DNA of 64,000 bases from Draconibacterium orientale. GTDB lineage: Bacteria; Bacteroidota; Bacteroidia; Bacteroidales; Prolixibacteraceae. Positions 22,415-33,812 of this stretch are shown here, piece after piece. The first letter of the stretch is position 1, and every line of letters starts with the position of its first letter. The notes beneath the pieces are model-generated. The model was not told where the DNA came from. It was given only the letters and a program-made list of their open reading frames with translations, and ran no database searches. A program made the position numbers and the translations under genes. The stretch lies in contig NZ_CP007451.1 of the NCBI RefSeq assembly GCF_000626635.1, positions 558,001 to 622,000 on the forward strand, read 5' to 3'.

Positions 22415-23926
22415 TTATTTAATAGGAATTTCGATTTGTGTAAATGAATGCGCCGGGAAACTGTATAACAAGGTATTTCCTTTAAAACTTACCTGTTCTG
22501 ATTCTACCTGAACAGGTTGCGCATCTTTTGTATTTCTGGTGTCAATCGATTCAGCATTGATCAGGTTTGCCGTTGCTTTTCCGGTGTATTCACCACTTTG
22601 CAAATCGATATTGGTTTCAATGGCATCGGTTTCGTGGCGGTTTACCACATTTATAATCACTTTATTGTCTGCTTCGTTTAAAACCGCTGTTACATCGAGG
22701 TAAGGAATGTTATTGAAAACCTCGTTGTCGTAATCATCGCAAATGGTTTTTACATCGAGTGCGGTGCCCAGGGCATTGTGCGAGTAAAGCGAAAAAGTAT
22801 GGAATACTGAGTTTTTAAAATCGCCTTCCGGAGAATTGCCCACCAGGTTGGTAATCATGGTTATGTTGGCCATTTTCACCACATCGGCATGACGGATAAA
22901 AGAATTCAAATGCTGCGCCAACATCAGCGAACTGAGCAGTCCGCCAAAACCGGGCGAATATTCATCAAAAGAAATATAAACCGGACGTTCGGATTCCGAT
23001 TTCACCATGGCTTTTTTGATGAGTGCCTGTGTGGTTTCAATTTTCTCATCAATATCCAATCCCAACGACATGTGGTCGGAAAAAACTTTGTTAGCACGAC
23101 CACCAGGCAGCGCTTCGGTTGCATAGCGGTGTACCGATAAATAATCAATTTTTCCAATCATTTTATCCAGAACATACTCGTTCCAATCTACCCAATCGTT
23201 TCCGGGGCGGTACAAGGAAGCGCCCGATGCCACCAATTTCACATCTTCATCCAGCAGGCTAATCAGTTTTCCGGCTTCCAACGCCCATTTACAGTAGTCT
23301 TCGGCGCTTTTCTGTCCCATTTGCCACGGGCCGTCGATTTCGTTCCCCAGACCCACATATTTTACATTGAAAGGTTTTTCGTTGCCATATTTTATCCGCA
23401 GATCGGCATAATAAGTTCCGGCTTCGCCGTTGCAATATTCCACCCAATGGCGGGCATCATCGAGCGTTCCGGTACCGCCGTTTACACAAAGGAAATTATC
23501 AGCCCCAATCAGGCTGCATAATTTGGCGTACTCGTCGGTTCCCATTTGGTTCGATTCAATTTGGTTCCAGGCCAAATCGCGTTTTGCCGGACGCTGGTCT
23601 TTTGGCCCTATTCCGTCTTCCCAGTTGTAGCCCGAAACAAAATTTCCGCCGGGCCAGCGAACACTGCGAACATTCAATTCTTTTAACAAATCAATAAAAT
23701 CCTGACGAAAGCCGTTTTCGTCTGCAAACGGCGATTCAGGATCGTAAATACTTCCGTACACCACAGTGCGAATCGGTTCAACAAAAGCACTGTAAATGTT
23801 TGGGTCGATGGTGTCAATCTGCCGGTCGATATCTATTTTGATACGGGCATTTTGTTGCGCAGATGCTGCTGCTGAAAGCAATGAAACTGCCATCAGACAA
23901 AAGGTAAGTTTTACTATTTTTTTCAT
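22415..23926 (-). CDS. GH51 alpha-L-arabinofuranosidase
   Basis: 503 residues, signal peptide ending AASAQQ. GH51 blocks: RSVRWPGGNFVSGYNWEDGI (about 88-106), acid/base about E196 in YVGLGNEIDGPWQ, HRYA region, and nucleophile about E322 in VYISFDEYSPGFGG. The nucleophile context DEYSPGF differs from the usual DEWNVWY of GH51 arabinofuranosidases, so specificity may differ (for example doubly substituted xylose or a non-arabinose furanoside). C-terminal beta-sandwich follows (VIINVVNRHETDAIETNIDL). Lies between the two giant GH3 genes next to a beta-propeller-like gene. Confidence 0.9.
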   Translation of the reverse strand: MKKIVKLTFCLMAVSLLSAAASAQQNARIKIDIDRQIDTIDPNIYSAFVEPIRTVVYGSIYDPESPFADENGFRQDFIDLLKELNVRSVRWPGGNFVSGYNWEDGIGPKDQRPAKRDLAWNQIESNQMGTDEYAKLCSLIGADNFLCVNGGTGTLDDARHWVEYCNGEAGTYYADLRIKYGNEKPFNVKYVGLGNEIDGPWQMGQKSAEDYCKWALEAGKLISLLDEDVKLVASGASLYRPGNDWVDWNEYVLDKMIGKIDYLSVHRYATEALPGGRANKVFSDHMSLGLDIDEKIETTQALIKKAMVKSESERPVYISFDEYSPGFGGLLSSLMLAQHLNSFIRHADVVKMANITMITNLVGNSPEGDFKNSVFHTFSLYSHNALGTALDVKTICDDYDNEVFNNIPYLDVTAVLNEADNKVIINVVNRHETDAIETNIDLQSGEYTGKATANLINAESIDTRNTKDAQPVQVESEQVSFKGNTLLYSFPAHSFTQIEIPIK

Positions 23927-24002
23927 TTGTTTGGTTATTGCTTCGACGGTATGTAGCCGGCGAATAATTATTGTTTATTGTTAGGTTTTCATTCTTCTAA
24001 AC

Positions 24003-24974
24003 TCACAGTAATTCAGTATTTAGTAGTTGTACATAGTTATTCTCCCCTACAAGAATTATGTTTTTGTTGTTTCCCGAGATTACATAAATTTCGGCGTCCG
24101 TAATTCTGTATAACTGATGGCAATGCGAGCAGGCTGGAATGGTCATTAGTTTGCCCTGTGCCAGCAATAAGAGGTACTGATCGTGCATTGCATCATAAAA
24201 AATATCACGGGGCACTTCATTTAGTTTTGCTTTAAAACCATCCTCATCAGTGTATAACAGCGGGCGTTCGCTCCAAACGCTTCCTTTTGATGAGAAATAC
24301 AAAACAGGTTCTCCATCGGTATTTTCACCCACCACTGCAATTTGATTTTGGGTAACCAGTATTTTACTGAACGTACACGTTTGGTAATACCCTATGTACA
24401 TTTCATTAAAATCAATTACGTTCCATTCTGTTCCGTTGCTGGTATAAAAAATCTCGCCATGGTCGGTAAGTCCATAACAATAAGCTTCGTTTGATGATAA
24501 GGATTGAATGTTTCCTGTTAATTCCACGTTGGCAAATTCCAGTTTTTGGTCTAAAGACCCGATTCGTAATTCTCCTGAATTATAGCCTGCCAAAACTTTG
24601 TTTTTGAATAAAGTCAGACAATTAACGTTTTTGACTGTCTCCGAGCGAATTGGTTTAAAAACTCTATCCTCTTTTGCACAATAAATTGCCCCATTGCGAC
24701 CCGCAGCAACCAGGTATTTCTCGTTGGCAGTAACAGTGTTGAATTTTACATCCGGAATGGTTTCAGACTGCACAATCTTGCCATCACCTGAAATCCAGTT
24801 AATACTACCTTTTTCTGAAACAGCTATGAATCCATCGCCGAAGGCTACAACCGAGATGTTGTCCGTTTCTTTTTTTACATTAAAATCAGAAGGAAAAGAA
24901 AACCCAATACCAAAACCAGCAAGCACGATTATCAGCGCTTGTAATCGTTTTGATATCAGGTTTCTTCGTCTCAT
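24003..24974 (-). CDS. Secreted/anchored beta-propeller-like protein of unknown function
   Basis: 323 residues with an N-terminal hydrophobic segment after MRRRNLISKRLQ (about 12-28). I recognise no family. The body consists of repeated beta-rich units such as VVAFGDGFIAVSEKGSINWI, KYLVAAGRNGAIYCAKED, NKVLAGYNSGELRIGSLD and AYCYGLTDHGEIFYTSNG, spaced by about 40 residues, which suggests a propeller like those of sialidase or photosynthesis-stability-factor-like proteins. No catalytic motif was seen. A CSHCH cluster near residue 280 could bind metal. Sandwiched between the GH51 (76 bp) and a giant GH3 (16 bp), same strand; a glycan-binding or assembly role is only a guess. Confidence 0.7.
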   Translation of the reverse strand: MRRRNLISKRLQALIIVLAGFGIGFSFPSDFNVKKETDNISVVAFGDGFIAVSEKGSINWISGDGKIVQSETIPDVKFNTVTANEKYLVAAGRNGAIYCAKEDRVFKPIRSETVKNVNCLTLFKNKVLAGYNSGELRIGSLDQKLEFANVELTGNIQSLSSNEAYCYGLTDHGEIFYTSNGTEWNVIDFNEMYIGYYQTCTFSKILVTQNQIAVVGENTDGEPVLYFSSKGSVWSERPLLYTDEDGFKAKLNEVPRDIFYDAMHDQYLLLLAQGKLMTIPACSHCHQLYRITDAEIYVISGNNKNIILVGENNYVQLLNTELL

Positions 24975-24990
24975 AATATGTAAAAAGTGT

Positions 24991-27900
24991 TTATTTTAAC
25001 CCACTGTTTTCAACTCTGAAATAATCAAATGCCACTTCAAACGGTGATTTTGGCTGATTGTTTTGCGGCATAAACCTTCTGAAACGTGCCATGCGGGCAG
25101 GCATCACGCCGTCGCAAGCCAACATCCCTGTCTGAATATTTTTCAGCACAACATGGGCCTTTCCAACTTCTTCGAATTTCTTTCCGTCGGCCGAGCAGTA
25201 AGCGGTGTAGGCATCTCCTTTTTTCACCAGTTTCAGCACCAGTGTGTTGTCATCTTTTATAATGTCAGCCATACTGATGTTTACTGTCGATTTTTCATCA
25301 CCACCATTTTCAACCGAAAGTTCAACAGCACCGGGTTGCTCACCTGCCCCTTGTCCAAACCCTCTTCTTCCAAAACTGGCTTTGTACACCATTTTCACAA
25401 AATTGTCGTCGTCCTGGTAGGCAACCAAGCCTGCATTTTCAGAAAATCCTGTTGGTTTTCGCGAGCAAACAATTTTTGTTTCTATGATCCAGTCGGTGTT
25501 GGCACTTTGTAAAATCATGTTTTCAGCATCGTTACTTTCGCCTGCAATTCCACCTTTGGCACTGGTGATCACCAGCGAGCCTCCTTGTTTTGTTAAGCTC
25601 AGGTTGTCCGCTTTTTTACGAACAATATTCCACTGCTTGCCCAATTCTGCTGCTTCAAACTCGTCGCTTTCTGAGGCCACGCCAAAATTCACGGCATATT
25701 CATTTTTATCGAAAGTAATGTGATCGATCAGCGAAATGACTGCGGTTCCCGGCACGCCAACAGCCTGCTCAATCTTTACTTCAACATTGGCATCGTTTGC
25801 CGAGACCTCAACCACAGGCGCTTTGTCAGAACTGCTTTTTATCAGGAAACTATATTGTTTCGTTTCCGGGCTGAATCCTTTCACCGCTTTGTTGTTTACT
25901 TTAATTGATGCCGCTTTCAGATCGGGCATAACTTTTACGGGGAAACCGTCGGATTTTGTTTTTCCGTTAACCGTAACATGGGCGAAGATGGTAGCAACGC
26001 CGGTTCCTGTTGCCATAACTTTTCCGTTTTTATCCACTTCAGCGACAAGCGGATTATTGGAACTGTACACCACTTTTGCCTTCGAAATGTCGTAGAAACT
26101 GTCGTCGGTCAAAGCTGCGGTAACGCTGGTTTGTGCACTCTCGCCTTTTCGGAGTACCACCGTGCCACAATCAGCGACTACGGTTTTAATCTCGGGAATT
26201 GCCTTTCCACTCATGGTGGCACTAACTGTTCCCTTAATAGCTTTTGAGGATGTTCCGATTTCGAAGACATAATTTCCCTGATCGTAGGTAATTTTATCCT
26301 TTTCCAAATCCCAAAACCAGAGATCGGCACAGTTGATGTCGATGTCAACAGTTTTGGTTTGCCCCACCGGAATGGTAACACGCTGAAATCCTTTCAGTCG
26401 TTTGATCGGGCGCTCCAGTTCTGCAGGACTTTCAGGAGTTGTCATGTAAACCTGAACCACTTCGTCGCCATCGTAAATCCCGGTATTTTTAACATCAACG
26501 CTGATGGTAATTTTATCGTTTGGTGTAATTTTATTTTTGCTGATTCTGAAATTACTGTATTCAAACGTGGTATACGACAATCCGTATCCGAATTCGTAAG
26601 AAACATCTTTATCAAAATACCACAATGTCCGGCCATTTTTGTTGGCTCCACCGCGAAGTGTATAATCGGTAATTGGCGGAAGATCGTTCAACGATTTGTA
26701 CCAGGTCGCATTGAGTTTTCCTCCGGGATTGGCATCGCCAAACAAAATGCTTGCAATGGCATCGCCCTGCGCCTGTCCGTTGTAACCTACCCAGATAATT
26801 CCGGGAATATTTTGCAGGTGCTTGAATTCCTCAACCTCCACACATCCCAGCGTTTGCATAACAACAATGGTATACGGATTTACGGCTGCCACCGCTTTAA
26901 TCAGATCAACCTGGTTACCCGGAAGCAACAAGGTCAGACGGTCGGCCTCTTCCGTAGCTGTTTTTTCATCGGTACCAACAAACACCACAGCCACATCGGC
27001 ATTTTTAGCCGTTTCAATGGTTGCGTCATCAATCGGAGCATCGTTGGGTGCCGAGTAACAGAAATATAAGGTTTGCGCTTCGGTAACACCCAGTTTATTC
27101 ACCTTCATTTTCATCATGCTGCCACCGCCATATACACCCCCGGCGCGTTTTCCTGAAGCAACGGTAGCGTTTAAAGTAGCCACCAGGTTTCCGTCGGGCG
27201 AACCTACTCTAACTTCAATAATTCCACCTTCTGTTGGAATATTCACCACAATTCCCATGCTGTCGACATCCGCCAGATCAATGTTTTCGTAGGCTGTCCA
27301 CGAGCCATCGTCAATGGTTCTCACCTGCACGGTTTCGCCCATTCCTGAGCCCACGGTTATTCCTGCTGAGGCTGCAGAGTATTTTGTAGCATCATGTTTA
27401 CTAACTGAACCGTTACTTTTATAAAGCTCAAAATTTGCCACATACAACAGGTTACTTTTACTTAAAGTATTTCCTCCTGAACTATGCACCACCTCGGTAT
27501 TATATCCCTTTTCTTCCAGGTATTTTTCAATTCCTTTAAGCGGAGAAATCATATTATCGGCTTCCGGTCGTCCGGAATAAGGGCCAAGTTCCACTTCGTC
27601 GGCCTGTGGCCCGATCAGAGCAATTTTACTTAACTCTTTTGGGAATAATGGAAGCGCCTGCCTATTGGTTGCTGCCAACACATCGTTCTTCATCAACACT
27701 GGAGTTTTTGTGGCAATTTCTTTCGCCAGCTGTCGGTGCGCCTCCGAGTTAACGGTTGTTGGCGGGAACAGCGCATACGGAACCTGTGACGGCGGATCAA
27801 ACTCCCCGGTTCTCATTCTAATAGTAAAAATGTTTAGCAGTGCCCTGTCGATATCGGCCATCGAAATCAGGCCTTGATTATACGCATCGATAGTGCTGCG

Positions 27901-28860
27901 CTGGTACACATTTCCACAATCGGAATCAACGCCGGCTTTTAAACCCTCTGCAGTTGCCTCTTCACCGGTTTCAACATAATAGTGACCGGTATAAATGTCT
28001 TCAATGGCAGCACAGTCGCCGGTAATGTAACCTTTCATTCCGTAGGTTCTGCGGGCAATCGTGTCCAGATAATACGGGCTTGCCGAAGTTGGCACGCCGT
28101 TTACCGCGTTGTACGACGACATAATGGAAGGTAAATCGTCCTCTTCAATCAGTTTTTTGTAGGGTGCCAGGTAGAATTCGCGCATATCGCGACTGTCCAT
28201 GTTCGAGCTGCTTACATGCCGGTCGAATTCGCTGTTGTTAGCCAGATAATGTTTGGCACTTGGCACGGTTTTCAGGTAATTCGGGTCATCCCCCATCAAA
28301 CCTCGAACAAAACCCGCTGAAATTTGTGACACCAAAAACGGATCTTCGCCATACGACTCACCTGTTCTTCCCCATCGCGGGTCGCGAATCGGTTCAACCA
28401 CCGGCGACCAATAAGTAAGTCCTTTTGTTCCGGTGGCATTTATAGCACGGGCTTCGTCAGAAATAGCTTTAGCCTCTCGCTGGATTAGCTCGGGATCCCA
28501 CGCAGAACCCAGCGCCACGCTATTGGGAAAGGATGTTGGTCCCTGAATCCCGGCACCGGGATCAGCAAAACCCAATACACCGTGTAGTGCTTCACTCCAG
28601 GTATTATAAGCTTTTACCCCCAACCTTGGTACGGGTGCCATATTGTTTCCAAGCTGGCTTTGTTTTTCTTCCAGTGTCAGCCTCGAAACGAGATCTGCGG
28701 CACGTTCCTCAAACGAATATGCCGTATTCAGGTAGATTGGCATTTTAGAAACCAGCGTTTTATCATCAGCAGGTTTTAAGGCCATAAATAGTCCAATGGC
28801 TAAAACTCCCGCAAAAACAAACAGGCTTCTTTTTATGAATTTGTTGTTCTTATTAAACAT
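24991..28860 (-). CDS. Giant multidomain GH3 beta-xylosidase (paralogue B)
   Basis: About 1289 residues from the ATG at 28860. The frame is open to 28884, but that codon is TTG directly abutting the CE1 stop; ATG at 28860 gives MFNKNNKFIKRSLFVFAGVL, a good signal/anchor. Domain order equals that of paralogue A: GH3 barrel with nucleophile Asp in YITGDCAAIED, GH3 C-domain with CBM6-like insert (DDGSWTAYENIDLADVDSMG), Fn3-like domain, Big_2 repeat (NNPLVAEVDKNGKVMATGTG) and C-terminal lectin-like domain (SDEFEAAELGKQWNIVRKKA). Sequence differences are spread throughout, so the duplication is old. Likely xylan 1,4-beta-xylosidase, possibly with different side-chain tolerance from A. Confidence 0.9.
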   Translation of the reverse strand: MFNKNNKFIKRSLFVFAGVLAIGLFMALKPADDKTLVSKMPIYLNTAYSFEERAADLVSRLTLEEKQSQLGNNMAPVPRLGVKAYNTWSEALHGVLGFADPGAGIQGPTSFPNSVALGSAWDPELIQREAKAISDEARAINATGTKGLTYWSPVVEPIRDPRWGRTGESYGEDPFLVSQISAGFVRGLMGDDPNYLKTVPSAKHYLANNSEFDRHVSSSNMDSRDMREFYLAPYKKLIEEDDLPSIMSSYNAVNGVPTSASPYYLDTIARRTYGMKGYITGDCAAIEDIYTGHYYVETGEEATAEGLKAGVDSDCGNVYQRSTIDAYNQGLISMADIDRALLNIFTIRMRTGEFDPPSQVPYALFPPTTVNSEAHRQLAKEIATKTPVLMKNDVLAATNRQALPLFPKELSKIALIGPQADEVELGPYSGRPEADNMISPLKGIEKYLEEKGYNTEVVHSSGGNTLSKSNLLYVANFELYKSNGSVSKHDATKYSAASAGITVGSGMGETVQVRTIDDGSWTAYENIDLADVDSMGIVVNIPTEGGIIEVRVGSPDGNLVATLNATVASGKRAGGVYGGGSMMKMKVNKLGVTEAQTLYFCYSAPNDAPIDDATIETAKNADVAVVFVGTDEKTATEEADRLTLLLPGNQVDLIKAVAAVNPYTIVVMQTLGCVEVEEFKHLQNIPGIIWVGYNGQAQGDAIASILFGDANPGGKLNATWYKSLNDLPPITDYTLRGGANKNGRTLWYFDKDVSYEFGYGLSYTTFEYSNFRISKNKITPNDKITISVDVKNTGIYDGDEVVQVYMTTPESPAELERPIKRLKGFQRVTIPVGQTKTVDIDINCADLWFWDLEKDKITYDQGNYVFEIGTSSKAIKGTVSATMSGKAIPEIKTVVADCGTVVLRKGESAQTSVTAALTDDSFYDISKAKVVYSSNNPLVAEVDKNGKVMATGTGVATIFAHVTVNGKTKSDGFPVKVMPDLKAASIKVNNKAVKGFSPETKQYSFLIKSSSDKAPVVEVSANDANVEVKIEQAVGVPGTAVISLIDHITFDKNEYAVNFGVASESDEFEAAELGKQWNIVRKKADNLSLTKQGGSLVITSAKGGIAGESNDAENMILQSANTDWIIETKIVCSRKPTGFSENAGLVAYQDDDNFVKMVYKASFGRRGFGQGAGEQPGAVELSVENGGDEKSTVNISMADIIKDDNTLVLKLVKKGDAYTAYCSADGKKFEEVGKAHVVLKNIQTGMLACDGVMPARMARFRRFMPQNNQPKSPFEVAFDYFRVENSGLK

Positions 28861-28884
28861 TTTCCTGAGTATTGAATGTTTCAA

Positions 28885-30051
<1,167 letters not shown>

Positions 30052-30064
30052 TTATTGATTTGAA

Positions 30065-31984
<1,920 letters not shown>

Positions 31985-31993
31985 TCATACAGT

Positions 31994-33577
31994 TTATTTA
32001 TTCTGAGTGTCAGCTGAAATCTTATCAGTGATTCTGAAATAATCGAAATCGACGTATCCTCCTGTATTTTTCGTAGCGTAGTTAAACAGCCCAAAACGAT
32101 AGCCCATAAAATGTTCCATCAGGGTATATTCCATCTTTAGCGGGCCGCCAATTGCTGTCCAGTTTTTCCCGTCGAGACTGTAATAAAAACGGGCAATATC
32201 TTTTCGTTCGCGGAAATCGCAGTCGATTTTAAAATACACTTCGTTTTGTGTTAGCGGAATACTTTCCAATTCCACCGGTGTTTCGGTTTCGTTGCTTATC
32301 ATGTAAATGAATTTCTCGCCGCCGGTCATTTTTACACCCACTTGTCCGTACTTTCTTTGCAGAGCACACAATCCGGTATAATCGCCATCTTTCATGTTCG
32401 AAGCATCCATTAAAGTATTGGCCGAACTTACGGGACCAAAAGTTCGCTGAGTCAGTGTGTTTCTTGCATACACAAAGCTTTCGTCCACGCGGCCGGTAGT
32501 CAATCGCAGGTATCCTTTGCGGTCGTGTACCGACCAAAGCTCATTTACCGGGTTGTGGTTCCATTGCCAAACCAACGGCAAATCAGCGTCGTTCTTTTTG
32601 CGGGTAAATTCATCGGAGTTTACAATTCCGGGGATTAAACCTTTGCTTGCCGGTAAATCCAGTTCATCGGGAACTTTTCCATCAACACCCAAAACAGGCC
32701 ATCCGTCTTCCCATTTTACAGGTACCAGGTACGGAATGCGGCCTACCGAGCCATTATCGCGGAAGAGGTAAGCGAACCATTTTCCATCGGGAGTGTCGAT
32801 TAAACCGCCCTGTGCAACGCCTTTGTCCTGAAGGGCCACACGACCTTCCCAGGGACCTGTAATTTTATCGGCCCGGTGAACAACAACCGTGCGCATTCCG
32901 CCTCGCGGCCAGGTAATATCGAAGAGGTAATATTTGTTATTCACCTTAAAGAGTTGCGAACCTTCGGCACCCAGCATTATATTTTCGCCGGCCGGAGCAC
33001 TGGCATTTTCAAGTAATACCTGTTCGGTACCGTCTTTCACCCCTGAAAGATCAGCTTCCAGTTCGGCCATCATTAATTTGCCATTTCCCCAGATGATGTA
33101 AGTTTTCCCATCGTCGTCGAAAAACAGGGTATGGTCGTGCAAACTTGGCTGAAACGAAATTTGTTCCCACTTACCTTTTTCAATGTCGTTTGTTGAAAAG
33201 ATGTAGGTTTTTCCGGTGGTACTTGAAAAGGTTGACACATAAAATTTGTTGTTGTGGGAACGGATACAGCTGGCCCACGAACCTTTTCCGTAAGCACGCT
33301 GGCCGTTATCGAGATTAAGCGCATCAACATCGCCAAGTGTATCGTAAGCATAACTTACCATTTCCCAGTTTACCAGGTCGGTCGATTTCATAATGGGCAC
33401 GCCGGGCGCCATGTGCATGGTGGTGCTACTCATGTAATAATTATCGCCAACACGTATCATCGACATATCGGGTACATCCGAATAAATAACCGGATTAATA
33501 GCTTTTTGTGCCTGCGCCAGACCCGCTTGAAAGGCGACCAGCACAAGAATCAGTAGAATAGTAGTGTATTTTTTCAC
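31994..33577 (-). CDS. GH43 beta-xylosidase/arabinofuranosidase with C-terminal beta-sandwich
   Basis: 527 residues, signal peptide ending GLAQAQ. GH43 propeller about 25-320: NPVIYSDVPDMSMIRVGDNY (base Asp), HDHTLFFDDDGKTYIIWGNG, and acid Glu in MLGAEGSQLFKVNNKYYL. The C-terminal ~190 residues (WNHNPVNELWSVHDRKGYLR ... YFRI) form the GH43_C2/DUF1349-like concanavalin domain seen in subfamily-12-type enzymes. Such enzymes release xylose or arabinose from xylo-oligosaccharides. A 235-bp gap (33578-33812) to the GH146 gene could contain a secondary promoter; TACCTTTA at 33740-33733 on the minus strand resembles a -7 box but has no operator repeat upstream. Confidence 0.88.
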   Translation of the reverse strand: MKKYTTILLILVLVAFQAGLAQAQKAINPVIYSDVPDMSMIRVGDNYYMSSTTMHMAPGVPIMKSTDLVNWEMVSYAYDTLGDVDALNLDNGQRAYGKGSWASCIRSHNNKFYVSTFSSTTGKTYIFSTNDIEKGKWEQISFQPSLHDHTLFFDDDGKTYIIWGNGKLMMAELEADLSGVKDGTEQVLLENASAPAGENIMLGAEGSQLFKVNNKYYLFDITWPRGGMRTVVVHRADKITGPWEGRVALQDKGVAQGGLIDTPDGKWFAYLFRDNGSVGRIPYLVPVKWEDGWPVLGVDGKVPDELDLPASKGLIPGIVNSDEFTRKKNDADLPLVWQWNHNPVNELWSVHDRKGYLRLTTGRVDESFVYARNTLTQRTFGPVSSANTLMDASNMKDGDYTGLCALQRKYGQVGVKMTGGEKFIYMISNETETPVELESIPLTQNEVYFKIDCDFRERKDIARFYYSLDGKNWTAIGGPLKMEYTLMEHFMGYRFGLFNYATKNTGGYVDFDYFRITDKISADTQNK

Positions 33578-33812
33578 TTGAATATAATTAAGTTATTATT
33601 TTGTATTTCAAACACATATGATATCTGCTTAATATTTGATGGTCGATACCCGTGGAACTCACATGACAATTTATTTATGTCCTTTTGTGTTCCTTAGACC
33701 ATGCTCCTTTCATTCTGTTAAAATTGTTTGTTTTAAAGGTATAACATGGAACTCGCTCCGATAATTCGGGACTCGTTTCATGATCTTATATTTTATTTTT
33801 CAATCAAATTTC

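Noticed and set aside
28861-28884. Upstream extension of giant GH3 paralogue B
   Set aside because: The first codon would be TTG abutting the CE1 stop; the ATG at 28860 gives a normal signal peptide.
33578-33812. Possible internal promoter before the GH43 gene
   Set aside because: A TACCTTTA box is present but no -33 element or operator repeat at the 31-nt spacing was found; evidence too weak for a feature.
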